Shown here piece after piece: positions 50,890 through 58,729 of a stretch of 64,000 nucleotides of DNA. The stretch is from Pseudomonadota bacterium (lineage in GTDB: Bacteria; Pseudomonadota; Alphaproteobacteria; Rhizobiales; Xanthobacteraceae), in contig JAFAGM010000095.1 in NCBI GenBank assembly GCA_023422775.1, positions 1 through 64,000 of the forward strand, in the 5' to 3' direction. The position numbers and the translations under genes are program-made. A model generated the notes under the pieces. The model saw only the letters and a list, made by a program, of their open reading frames with translations. It was not told the DNA's origin and searched no databases. Position 1 is the stretch's first letter. Each line of letters opens with the position of its first letter.

Positions 50890-51452
50890 GATTTGCCCCG
50901 TCCAGCCCCTCTCGCAAAAACAATTCCCTTCTTCGTTACCCCAAATCACCAGTAAAATCCCCTCCGTCTCATCCCTCACGAGGGGCGTATCGCGATCGTC
51001 ACGGACGCGGGATGGGATGTGGTGGACGCGGCAGCGTCGGGCGCGAACGTGTTCGCAGGGCGGGTCTCCCGTGAGCGGTCACGAGCTGCGCAAGATGACC
51101 GGCACTCGCCGCGTACGGCAAAACCGTGTGGTCCTGACACCCGTGGCTGGTGCCAAGTTGTGCGGAGGTTTGCGAAGCCCGACCGGGCTTTCATGAACCG
51201 CTAATTCGCCAACGACGGAGGCCAAACGAATTCGGCTCCGGGGAGATCACGGCATAAGCCGTAAAGCCATTGCGCAGGGAATGCCGGAGTGTTCCGACTG
51301 TACCTGTATGCTCGTGTGCGTTTTTCTACACGCTTATTGCACACGAGACCGCGGGTGCAGCGTGCACCCGGCATTCCCTGCTCCCTCATTCGGGAGAGAA
51401 GGTTTTAAAACTTCGGGCGCATCGCGCCGCGAGAACGCTGACACACATTCAC
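50890..51452. repeat. Bradyrhizobium-type long interspersed repeat
   Basis: The stretch including CCTCACGAGGGGCGTATCGC and GATCGTCACGGACGCGGGAT, followed by GCAGGGAATGCCGGAGTGTT and CATTCCCTGCTCCCTCATTC, resembles non-coding repeats I remember as scattered through Bradyrhizobium genomes, where they are often mis-annotated as small proteins. Only one copy is in this window, so the claim rests on memory of the genus. Confidence 0.5.
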
Positions 51453-51559
51453 CTGTCATCGTCCGCGAAGGCGGACGATCCCCAGTATTCCAGAGACGTC
51501 CATGGGTGAATCGATAGGCCGCGGCGTACTGGATCCCCCGCATGCGCGGGGTGACGGTC
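51453..51559. repeat. Dispersed inverted repeat, family B, copy 2
   Basis: CTGTCATCGTCCGCGAAGGC and CCAGTATTCCAG at the left, TACTGGATCCCCCGCATGCG and CGGGGTGACGG at the right. Compare 4285-4390. Confidence 0.75.
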
Positions 51560-51579
51560 GTGGTGCTTCGATACTTCAT

Positions 51580-51658
51580 CGTCATTGCGAGCGAAGCGAA
51601 GCAATCCAGTCTTTCCGTCGGGGAGGCGTGGATTGCTTCGCTTCGCTCGCAATGACGG
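51580..51658. repeat. Dispersed inverted repeat, family C, copy 2
   Basis: CGTCATTGCGAGCGAAGCGA-AGCAATCCA pairs with TGGATTGCTTCGCTTCGCTC-GCAATGACG almost perfectly around a 20-base loop. It lies 17 bases beyond the stop of the aminotransferase gene. Compare 38021-38106. Confidence 0.85.
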
Positions 51659-51675
51659 GGCTGCGCGTCCTGAAC

Positions 51676-52857
<1,182 letters not shown>

Positions 52858-52927
52858 CGGGATGGTGGCTCCTGCGCTGCTGCGCTTTCAATTCAAAAAC
52901 CTGTTCGTGGAAAGCGCAACCGTCGTT

Positions 52928-54712
52928 TTAGCCGAGCAGCACCGCATCCGCGCCGTTCACGGCGTCGGCGCTGTCCGTCACGGTCTTCTCCAGCGAGCCC
53001 GCCTGCACGGAAATGTTCTCCGCGAAGAACCGCGCCACTGTGACGTAACGCTGCGGATCGCCGCCGGCCTCGCCGTTGCCCTTGGCGGCGAGCGCTTCGC
53101 CGGCCAGCATGCAGCCGCCGAGCGTGGAGCCGAACAGGCGCAGATAGGGCGTGGCGCCGGCGAGCGCGTCGTTCGGCGCGGATGTCACGCGCTCCAGCAG
53201 CCACTTGCTGGCGCGCTCGAGCGAGGCGAGGGCGTCGCGCAGCTTCGCGCCCGTGGTGCCGAAGGCGGGATCGTTCGAGGCCTCGACCTGCTTGACGATG
53301 CCGTTGAGCTCGTCGAGCAGCGCCCAGACCGCGGCGCCGCCGCTGGCCGCAAGCTTGCGCGTCACGAGGTCGATCGACTGGATGCCGTTGGTGCCCTCGT
53401 AGATCGAGGTGATGCGCGCGTCGCGGTAGTGCTGCGCAGCACCAGTCTCCTCGATGAAGCCCATGCCGCCATGGACCTGCACGCCGAGATAGGTCACCTC
53501 GTTGCCGATGTCCGTAGAGAAAGCCTTTGCGATCGGCGTCAGCAGCGCGCCGCGGGCGGCGGCATCGGCGCGGACTTTTGCGTCCTTGGCGCGCACGGAG
53601 ACGTCGAGCGCGACCGCCGTCGCATAGCAGATCGAGCGCGCCGCAGCCGTCATGCTGCGCATCTGCAGCAGCATGCGCTTGACGTCGGGGTGCACGATGA
53701 TCGCGTCGAGCCCGTCGCCTTTCTTCCCGACAGCGCGGCCCTGCCTGCGTTCCTGTGCGAACGCGACGGCCTGCTGATAGGCGCGGTCGGCTATGCCGAC
53801 GCCTTCGAGGCCGACGGCGAGGCGGGCCTGGTTCATCATCGTGAACATGCAGAGCATGCCGCGATTTTCTTCGCCGATCAGGTAGCCGATCGCGCCGCCA
53901 TTGTCGCCCATGGTCATGGTGCAGGTGGGGGAGGCGTGCATGCCGAGCTTGTGCTCGACGCCGCTTGGATAGATGTCGTTGCGTGCGCCCAGCGAGCCGT
54001 CGGCGTTGACGAGGAATTTCGGAATCAGGAACAGCGAAATCCCCTTGGTGCCCGCGGGCGCATCGGGCAGGCGCGCCAGCACGAAATGAACGATGTTGTC
54101 GGTCATGTCGTGGTCACCGTAGGTGATGAAGATCTTGGTGCCCTTGATGCGATAGCTGCCGTCGGGAGCGCGCTCGGCACGGGTGCGCAGGGCGCCGACG
54201 TCGGAACCGGCCTGCGGTTCGGTGAGCTGCATGGTGCCGGTCCATTCGCCGGACACGAGTTTCTCCAGATAGATCTTCTTCAGTTCGTCGCTGCCATGGG
54301 CGTCGAGCGCCTCGATCGCCGACAGCGTCAGCAGCGGGCAGAGGCCGAAGGCGATGTTGGACGCGCTCCAGATTTCGGTGCAGGCGGCATTGATCGCGAG
54401 CGGCAGGCCCTGGCCGCCGAACGCCTCCGGTCCCGACACCGCGTTCCATCCCGCCGCCGCCCAGCGCTGATAGGCGTCCGGCCAGCCGGGCGCGGTGGTC
54501 ACCTTGTTGTCTTCGAGCTTGATGCCGTGTTCGTCGCCGATCCGATTGAGCGGGGCCAGCACATCGCCGGCGAATTTTCCGGCTTCCTCCAGCACGGCGG
54601 CGGTGATGTCGCCGTCGAAATCGCCGTAATGGCCGGCCTTCACGGCGGCCGCAAGGCCCGCGCCGTGATTGAGCGCGAGCAGGATGTCAGAGATCGGCGC
54701 GCGATAGGTCAT
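52928..54712 (-). CDS. Acyl-CoA dehydrogenase, DmdC-like
   Basis: A 594-residue member of the long acyl-CoA dehydrogenase subgroup that includes 3-methylmercaptopropionyl-CoA dehydrogenase DmdC (usual length about 590-600). The start MTYRAPISDILLALNHGAG is typical. The FAD site is MQLTEPQAGSDVGALRT and ITYGDHDMTDNI; the catalytic base is the Glu in SIYEGTNGIQSIDL. A C-terminal extension of about 130 residues follows. A DmdB-like ligase is at 8167, but no dmdA or dmdD is seen, so use in general fatty acid oxidation is as likely. Start ATG 54712 by homology. Confidence 0.9.
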   Translation of the reverse strand: MTYRAPISDILLALNHGAGLAAAVKAGHYGDFDGDITAAVLEEAGKFAGDVLAPLNRIGDEHGIKLEDNKVTTAPGWPDAYQRWAAAGWNAVSGPEAFGGQGLPLAINAACTEIWSASNIAFGLCPLLTLSAIEALDAHGSDELKKIYLEKLVSGEWTGTMQLTEPQAGSDVGALRTRAERAPDGSYRIKGTKIFITYGDHDMTDNIVHFVLARLPDAPAGTKGISLFLIPKFLVNADGSLGARNDIYPSGVEHKLGMHASPTCTMTMGDNGGAIGYLIGEENRGMLCMFTMMNQARLAVGLEGVGIADRAYQQAVAFAQERRQGRAVGKKGDGLDAIIVHPDVKRMLLQMRSMTAAARSICYATAVALDVSVRAKDAKVRADAAARGALLTPIAKAFSTDIGNEVTYLGVQVHGGMGFIEETGAAQHYRDARITSIYEGTNGIQSIDLVTRKLAASGGAAVWALLDELNGIVKQVEASNDPAFGTTGAKLRDALASLERASKWLLERVTSAPNDALAGATPYLRLFGSTLGGCMLAGEALAAKGNGEAGGDPQRYVTVARFFAENISVQAGSLEKTVTDSADAVNGADAVLLG

Positions 54713-54905
54713 GACGGAATCTCGCCTTTTCGGAACGGACAACTGCTGTCTTCCCACGAAATCGGGGTGGTCTCAACTCTCCGATTGAGCGGTATCGCGC
54801 CGCCCCGAGGGCCGAAACCGGCCCGGGAGGCAGAAAGGGGAGACCACATATATAAAGGGTCGCGCAACGGGCCCGATTTTGGGCTGAATTCGGCCGTCCG
54901 GCCTG

Positions 54906-54932
54906 TTGAAATGGCGCAACTCCCTCTATAGA
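54906..54932 (+). promoter_or_regulatory. Candidate promoter of tRNA-Gln
   Basis: TTGAAA (54906-54911) and TATAGA (54927-54932) are separated by 15 bases, a short spacing, about 55 bases before the mature tRNA. It is the best sigma-70-like pair in the gap 54713-54986. Confidence 0.35.
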
Positions 54933-54986
54933 CCGGGCGTTGCCGGAGGCGCCGGATGGATCGATCCTTCCCCCGTTCCGGCCTGT

Positions 54987-55061
54987 TGGGGCGTAGCCAA
55001 GCGGTAAGGCAGCGGATTTTGATTCCGCCATTCGGAGGTTCGATCCCTCCCGCCCCAGCCA
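54987..55061 (+). tRNA. tRNA-Gln (anticodon TTG)
   Basis: A 75-base gene including encoded CCA. The acceptor stem TGGGGCG pairs with CGCCCCA. The D-loop contains AGCGGTAAGGC, the anticodon stem GCGGA/TCCGC encloses TTTTGAT with anticodon TTG, and the T-arm is GGAGGTTCGATCCCTCC. The discriminator base is G. All stems pair fully, so it should be functional. No partial repeat of its 3' end was found elsewhere in the window. Confidence 0.97.
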
Positions 55062-55416
55062 GGCAGTCACTCGACCGGGGATCGCGGTCAATTTGTGCGC
55101 GAAATCCCGGCAATTTTACGGGGATTTTTGCATATCGCACTTGTCTCCAGAAATCCAAGAATCGGCAACCTTGGCGAGAATATCCCGAAAGTCTCCAGCC
55201 CCAAACGCAGAAATTCCCGTTTTGGGGAGACTTCTGGCGGAGACAAATTTCGAACCGACTGGGCGGTAGGGCGGCAGGTAGCCTCAATCCGCCCAAGAGG
55301 AAGAGGGCTGCGCTTCCTGCAGGGTGTCTGCTGTTTCAGTGACGTAACCTAGCGCTCACTTTCCCTGGGAAAGTGGGTACTAGGGACCCACTGGTTTCGA
55401 TTGACGTTCCCAGCAA
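55062..55416. other. Gene-free stretch after tRNA-Gln
   Basis: About 355 bases between the tRNA and the apbE stop. It is A+T-richer than its surroundings in its first half. Frames in it have no natural protein look and no integrase signature. Two adjacent hairpins near its right end are listed separately. Confidence 0.45.
55358..55392 (-). terminator. Two adjacent hairpins downstream of apbE
   Basis: ACTTTCCC-T-GGGAAAGT (55358-55374) and AGTGGGT-ACTAGGG-ACCCACT (55372-55392) share their middle bases and so can form only one at a time. They lie 25-60 bases beyond the apbE stop on the minus strand and are the likely end of the PepSY-DUF2271-DUF4198-ApbE operon. Confidence 0.45.
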
Positions 55417-56394
55417 TCATTCCAGCATTCTCTTCATTTCTGGAGACATGGCTTCGATCGTCCGGTCGCCCGCACGGTACTTCATGATCACGGCAATGCC
55501 GCCAGCTTCGGCGATCGCGGCCAACTGCGACGGTCCCTTGACCATGATGGCAGTGGCATAGGCGTCGGCCAGCATACACGAGTTCGCCAGAACGCTGCAC
55601 TGGATCATGCCGTTGCCGATTGGCGCGCCGGTCTCCGGATCGATCGTGTGGGAATAGATCTGGCCATCGAGCATGAGATGCCGCTCGATGCCGGAGGTCG
55701 CAATAGCGACGCCGTGAAGCGCGACGGTGACGGGCTCGTCGTTCGCCTGGCCCGCTATCTCGACCCACCATGGCGAGCCGTCAGGCTTCACACCGGCCCC
55801 GGCTAGTTCGCCACCTATCTCGACGAGACAATCTGCATATCCGGCGCGACGGACGTTATCGAGGACCAGATCGACAGCGTAGCCCTTCGCGATGCCCGAC
55901 ACGTCGAGGCGGACGTCGGCATTGCGTCGTACTCTCATGTTGTCGGCATCGAGTTCGATCGGCACCAGGCGGCTGTCGGGTCGGGGGGCGCCGATGCGCT
56001 CCGGCGGCCGGTTGATCGGGCCCGGCGGACCGAAGCCCCACAGGTCGATGGATTCTCCGGTCGCCATATCGAAAGCGCCGCGGGTCGCGCGCTGCACGGC
56101 AAGTCCGCAGGCGAGGACGTCACGCAGTTCGGGCTTGATGCCGCACCATTCGCCGAGTCGGCTGCGATTGATACGGCAAATGTCTGAGTCGGGCTCCCAT
56201 GTGCTCATCTGCGCGATGACACCGTCGAGCACGCTTTCGATCCGGCGGCGCAGCAGTTCGTCGCGATCGCGCTCCGAGACATGGGACACCCGCCATGTCG
56301 TTCCCATGGTCAGGCCATCCAGCGTGCGGACGCTCCCCTTCGGGGGATGCGCCGCGCCATATGATATCTCGCGCGGGATGGCGACGCGGCGCAT
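55417..56394 (-). CDS. apbE: FAD:protein FMN transferase
   Basis: ApbE attaches FMN covalently to a Thr/Ser of exported redox proteins, using FAD and Mg2+. The 325-residue protein has the family motifs LTMGTTWRV near the start, DVSGIAKGYAVD (FAD binding), IATSGIERH, YSHTIDPETGAPI and the metal-site region NSCMLADAYATAIMV. No clear lipobox or signal is seen at the N-terminus, although ApbE usually acts in the periplasm; a start further upstream gives none either. It is the last gene of a four-gene unit with PepSY, DUF2271 and DUF4198 proteins, 11 bases after DUF4198. Confidence 0.93.
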   Translation of the reverse strand: MRRVAIPREISYGAAHPPKGSVRTLDGLTMGTTWRVSHVSERDRDELLRRRIESVLDGVIAQMSTWEPDSDICRINRSRLGEWCGIKPELRDVLACGLAVQRATRGAFDMATGESIDLWGFGPPGPINRPPERIGAPRPDSRLVPIELDADNMRVRRNADVRLDVSGIAKGYAVDLVLDNVRRAGYADCLVEIGGELAGAGVKPDGSPWWVEIAGQANDEPVTVALHGVAIATSGIERHLMLDGQIYSHTIDPETGAPIGNGMIQCSVLANSCMLADAYATAIMVKGPSQLAAIAEAGGIAVIMKYRAGDRTIEAMSPEMKRMLE

Positions 56395-56405
56395 ACGATC
56401 GAGGC

Positions 56406-57218
56406 CTAGGGCGGCAGGACTTCGACGGTCGTGGTGTAGCTGGAGCGGCGCCTGGCGTCCTTGATCGTGCTCTTGTCGTCCTGGACGCTGGCATTCATCC
56501 AGTACATGCCTGGTGTTGGCCACGTGACGGAGAAGGTCCCCGACTCGTCGGTCTTGACCTTGGTGTCGCCGAGCTTGTCGCGGTAGCGGATGCCGCCTGG
56601 CACGACCTCGACGTCGACATTGGCGGCCGGCGCGCCGTCCAGCGTCAGGCGGAATGTCGCCTTCTCGCCCGCGACCAGATTGTTCGGATGCGTGACCGGC
56701 ACCAATTCGAGGCCGGAATTGGTCGGGATGAAGGTTTTGTCGTTGGCCTTACCGGAGGTGACAAAGGTCTCGATGCGTCCGTTGGTCTCTGTGATGCGGA
56801 CATCGGTCGCATTTGCCGGAATGTCCTGCGCGATCTTCTCGGCGGTGGACCGGACGCGGCGCTGCTGTCCATCCATCTTAAACGAACCGAATACGCCCTT
56901 GTTGACAACCATCACCTTGTAGGTGCCGGGCTGGTCCAGTTTGAAATCGAACGTGCTGCGATAGCGTCCCTTCGAGATGTTTTCCGCCGATACGGTTGAC
57001 CCGTCTGGCGCGAGAATCGAGAGATTGTCGAGATTGAGCGGATTGTGCTCGAAGTAGAACAGGTCGTTCGATACGGCCGCATCGACCGTCACCCAGGTGT
57101 CTTTGCCGGACAGGACCGTTGCCGAGGGCAGCAGCCAGGTTCGATGGGCGTTGGCGGTGCCTGCGAACAGCGCGGTAGCAGCGACGACCAGCGCGGCCTT
57201 TTTGATGAATGTCGTCAT
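56406..57218 (-). CDS. DUF4198 periplasmic protein
   Basis: A 270-residue protein. The signal peptide ends LFAGTANA-H; the mature N-terminus HRTWLLPSATVL with its first-position His is typical of DUF4198 (NikM-like/CbiM-associated beta-sandwich proteins). Two Ig-like halves follow, the second with GEKATFRLTLDGAPAANVDVEVVPGG. DUF4198 proteins often accompany TonB receptors and metal uptake; the N-terminal His can bind a metal. Ribosome-binding site CGGAGAAGAC before ATG 57218. Third gene of the operon. Confidence 0.88.
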   Translation of the reverse strand: MTTFIKKAALVVAATALFAGTANAHRTWLLPSATVLSGKDTWVTVDAAVSNDLFYFEHNPLNLDNLSILAPDGSTVSAENISKGRYRSTFDFKLDQPGTYKVMVVNKGVFGSFKMDGQQRRVRSTAEKIAQDIPANATDVRITETNGRIETFVTSGKANDKTFIPTNSGLELVPVTHPNNLVAGEKATFRLTLDGAPAANVDVEVVPGGIRYRDKLGDTKVKTDESGTFSVTWPTPGMYWMNASVQDDKSTIKDARRRSSYTTTVEVLPP

Positions 57219-57239
57219 TGTCTTCTCCGAGGTCACGGC

Positions 57240-57752
57240 TCAGGGGTTGAGGCTCAACGAGATTTTCGAGATTTCATGTTCGCCCTTGGCTTCGAGCAGC
57301 TGCGCGTCCTTGGGCGGCCACTGGAACGGGACACGCAGCAGTTCCCGGCCGCCGACTTCGCGAGCGGCTTCGACGACCAGCGTGTAGTCGCCAGGAGACA
57401 GCTCGTTCAGCGGCTTGGCAAGCGTGTCGAACTTGAGTTGATGCGTGCCTGGCTGACGGGTCGGGCTGCTCAGCCCGTCCATCGGCAACGTCAGCTCCTG
57501 CCCGGTACGTCGCCACCACTGGCGCATGTCCTTCAGCCACTTGGTGCCCTCGTTGGCCTTGAGCTTGGTGTCGTACCAGACGGCGAGATTGGAGATCTTG
57601 CTGCCATCCTTGCTTTCGATCCAGAACGCGACATAGGGGCGGTGATATTCCGCGACCTCAAGGCGAGGGATGTCGATGCTGATCGTGGCGTCGCCTGCCG
57701 CGGCGGGCATGGTGAGCAGGCCGGTGAATGTAGCTGTCAGGATACCACGCAT
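57240..57752 (-). CDS. DUF2271 periplasmic protein, degenerate flavinylation motif
   Basis: A 170-residue protein with a signal peptide (end near MPAAAG). DUF2271 features are VAEYHRPYVAFWIES and ISNLAVWYDTK...KWLKDMRQWWRR, then PFQWPP. In relatives a D-x-x-[ST]-G-A-T-type segment is a predicted ApbE target; here the matching place reads D92-G-L-S-S-P-T98-R, so the Thr is kept but Gly-Ala is Ser-Pro. Whether it is still flavinylated is open. It sits between PepSY (8 bases upstream) and DUF4198 (21 bases downstream). Confidence 0.87.
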   Translation of the reverse strand: MRGILTATFTGLLTMPAAAGDATISIDIPRLEVAEYHRPYVAFWIESKDGSKISNLAVWYDTKLKANEGTKWLKDMRQWWRRTGQELTLPMDGLSSPTRQPGTHQLKFDTLAKPLNELSPGDYTLVVEAAREVGGRELLRVPFQWPPKDAQLLEAKGEHEISKISLSLNP

Positions 57753-57760
57753 CGATTGCC

Positions 57761-58399
57761 TCAATGTACGAGAAGAACGAGCAGAAAGCAGGGGATCACG
57801 AAACCGAGTCCGACCATCGGCCACGTCGCCGGGCGCCTGGCCGAGTGGAATTGCAGCAGCAACAGGCCGGTGAGGCAGAAGACGAAGCAAGCGATGGCGA
57901 ACAGGTCGATGAACCAGCTCCAGGCAGGACCGGTATGCCGTCCCTTGTGCAGATCGTTGAGATAGGCGATCCAGCCGCGATCGGTCGTCTCGTGGCGCAC
58001 GTCGCCGCTCTTCCGGTCGATGCTGAGCCACGCGTCGCCGCCCGGCCGCGGCAGCGCGACATAGGCATCGCGCGCCGACCACTCGACCTCGCGGCCGCGG
58101 ACATCGACGCCGAGGTTGTCCTTCAGCCAGCTCTGGATCTCGCCGGGAACCGGTGATCCAGCGCTTGGCTCCGAGCCGGCGAGCAGGTTCGTCAGCGCCG
58201 CCGGAAGGGTGAGAACCTGCGATGCGCGCCGCGGACGCGCCTCGATCTCGGCGGCATGATTGAGCGTGATGCCGGTCAGCGCGAACAGCAGCATGCCGAT
58301 GAGGCATAGCGCCGAACTGATCCAGTGCCACTGATGCAATTGCCTCAGCCACGTAGTCCGCCACTTCTTCCGCTGCGCGGTCAGATTCTTAACTTCCAT
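57761..58399 (-). CDS. PepSY-associated transmembrane protein
   Basis: A 212-residue inner-membrane protein. Membrane spans lie at about 28-48, 163-187 and 193-212, with a PepSY-type periplasmic domain between the first two (EIQSWLKDNLGV..., AWLSIDRKSGDVRHETTDRGWIAYLNDLHKGRHTG). HQWHWISSALCLIGM and the histidines in LNDLHKGRHTG are typical of PepSY proteins related to ferric reductases. It could pass electrons across the membrane for periplasmic iron reduction. First gene of the leftward operon. Confidence 0.88.
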   Translation of the reverse strand: MEVKNLTAQRKKWRTTWLRQLHQWHWISSALCLIGMLLFALTGITLNHAAEIEARPRRASQVLTLPAALTNLLAGSEPSAGSPVPGEIQSWLKDNLGVDVRGREVEWSARDAYVALPRPGGDAWLSIDRKSGDVRHETTDRGWIAYLNDLHKGRHTGPAWSWFIDLFAIACFVFCLTGLLLLQFHSARRPATWPMVGLGFVIPCFLLVLLVH

Positions 58400-58729
58400 C
58401 AAATTCGAGGGCCGGTGGTCTTGATCGAAGCGGCGAAGGTCATGCCGAGGCACGCGCTGCGTTCGCAATAAGGCTGTGGCAATGAGTACGAAGCCAAACG
58501 GTGGATCGTCCTATTGCGGCAAATAAGCAAGCACAGAAGACAGGCCGATCGCCTAGAGCCTTGGAATCTCTCCAAAGTGGGTGCGGTCGATCCGCGCAGT
58601 GTCAGAGATTGCCGCACAGTAATCGCGGCAGCCTAGATTTTTCTAGAAGCATTCTGCTTGTGTTGAATCGTCCCGATGTGTTTCTGGGCTTTGCGCGCAA
58701 AAGACGCGTGGAAATGTGGTGGGGCGAAG
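58400..58729. other. Divergent promoter region of the iron locus
   Basis: These 330 bases lie between the PepSY operon (left) and the receptor operon (right). They contain the Irr-box-like dyad (58642-58658). No gene is seen. Confidence 0.6.
58642..58658. promoter_or_regulatory. Irr-box (ICE)-like operator
   Basis: TCTAGAAGCATTCTGCT holds a perfect AGAA-N3-TTCT inverted repeat, the core of the iron control element bound by Irr in Rhizobiales (close to TTTAGAA-N3-TTCTAAA). It lies about 75 bases before the receptor start. This fits repression or activation by iron/haem status. One half is a better match than the other. Confidence 0.45.

Larger units (their letters stand above)
50637..51675. 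other. Long gene-free stretch with interspersed repeats
   Basis: About 1 kb without a convincing gene. It holds the promoter side of the NTPase gene, a roughly 500-base element (see the next entry), then copies of repeat families B and C. Short frames on both strands (for example 50717-50923 minus, 51019-51204 plus, 51201-51389 minus) lack ribosome-binding sites and are treated as non-coding. Confidence 0.6.

Noticed and set aside
50717..50923. 68-codon minus-strand frame upstream of the NTPase gene as a partner protein
   Set aside because: It starts only at TTG, has no ribosome-binding site, and its 5' part merges with interspersed repeat sequence. Not supported as a second component of the system.
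51019..51389. Small proteins at 51019-51204 (+) and 51201-51389 (-)
   Set aside because: They lie in the interspersed repeat; such frames are frequent false annotations in this genus.
55062..55342. Integrase remnant next to tRNA-Gln
   Set aside because: Translations in all frames lack the Arg/His-x-x-Arg/Tyr residues of tyrosine recombinases, and no repeat of the tRNA end was seen.
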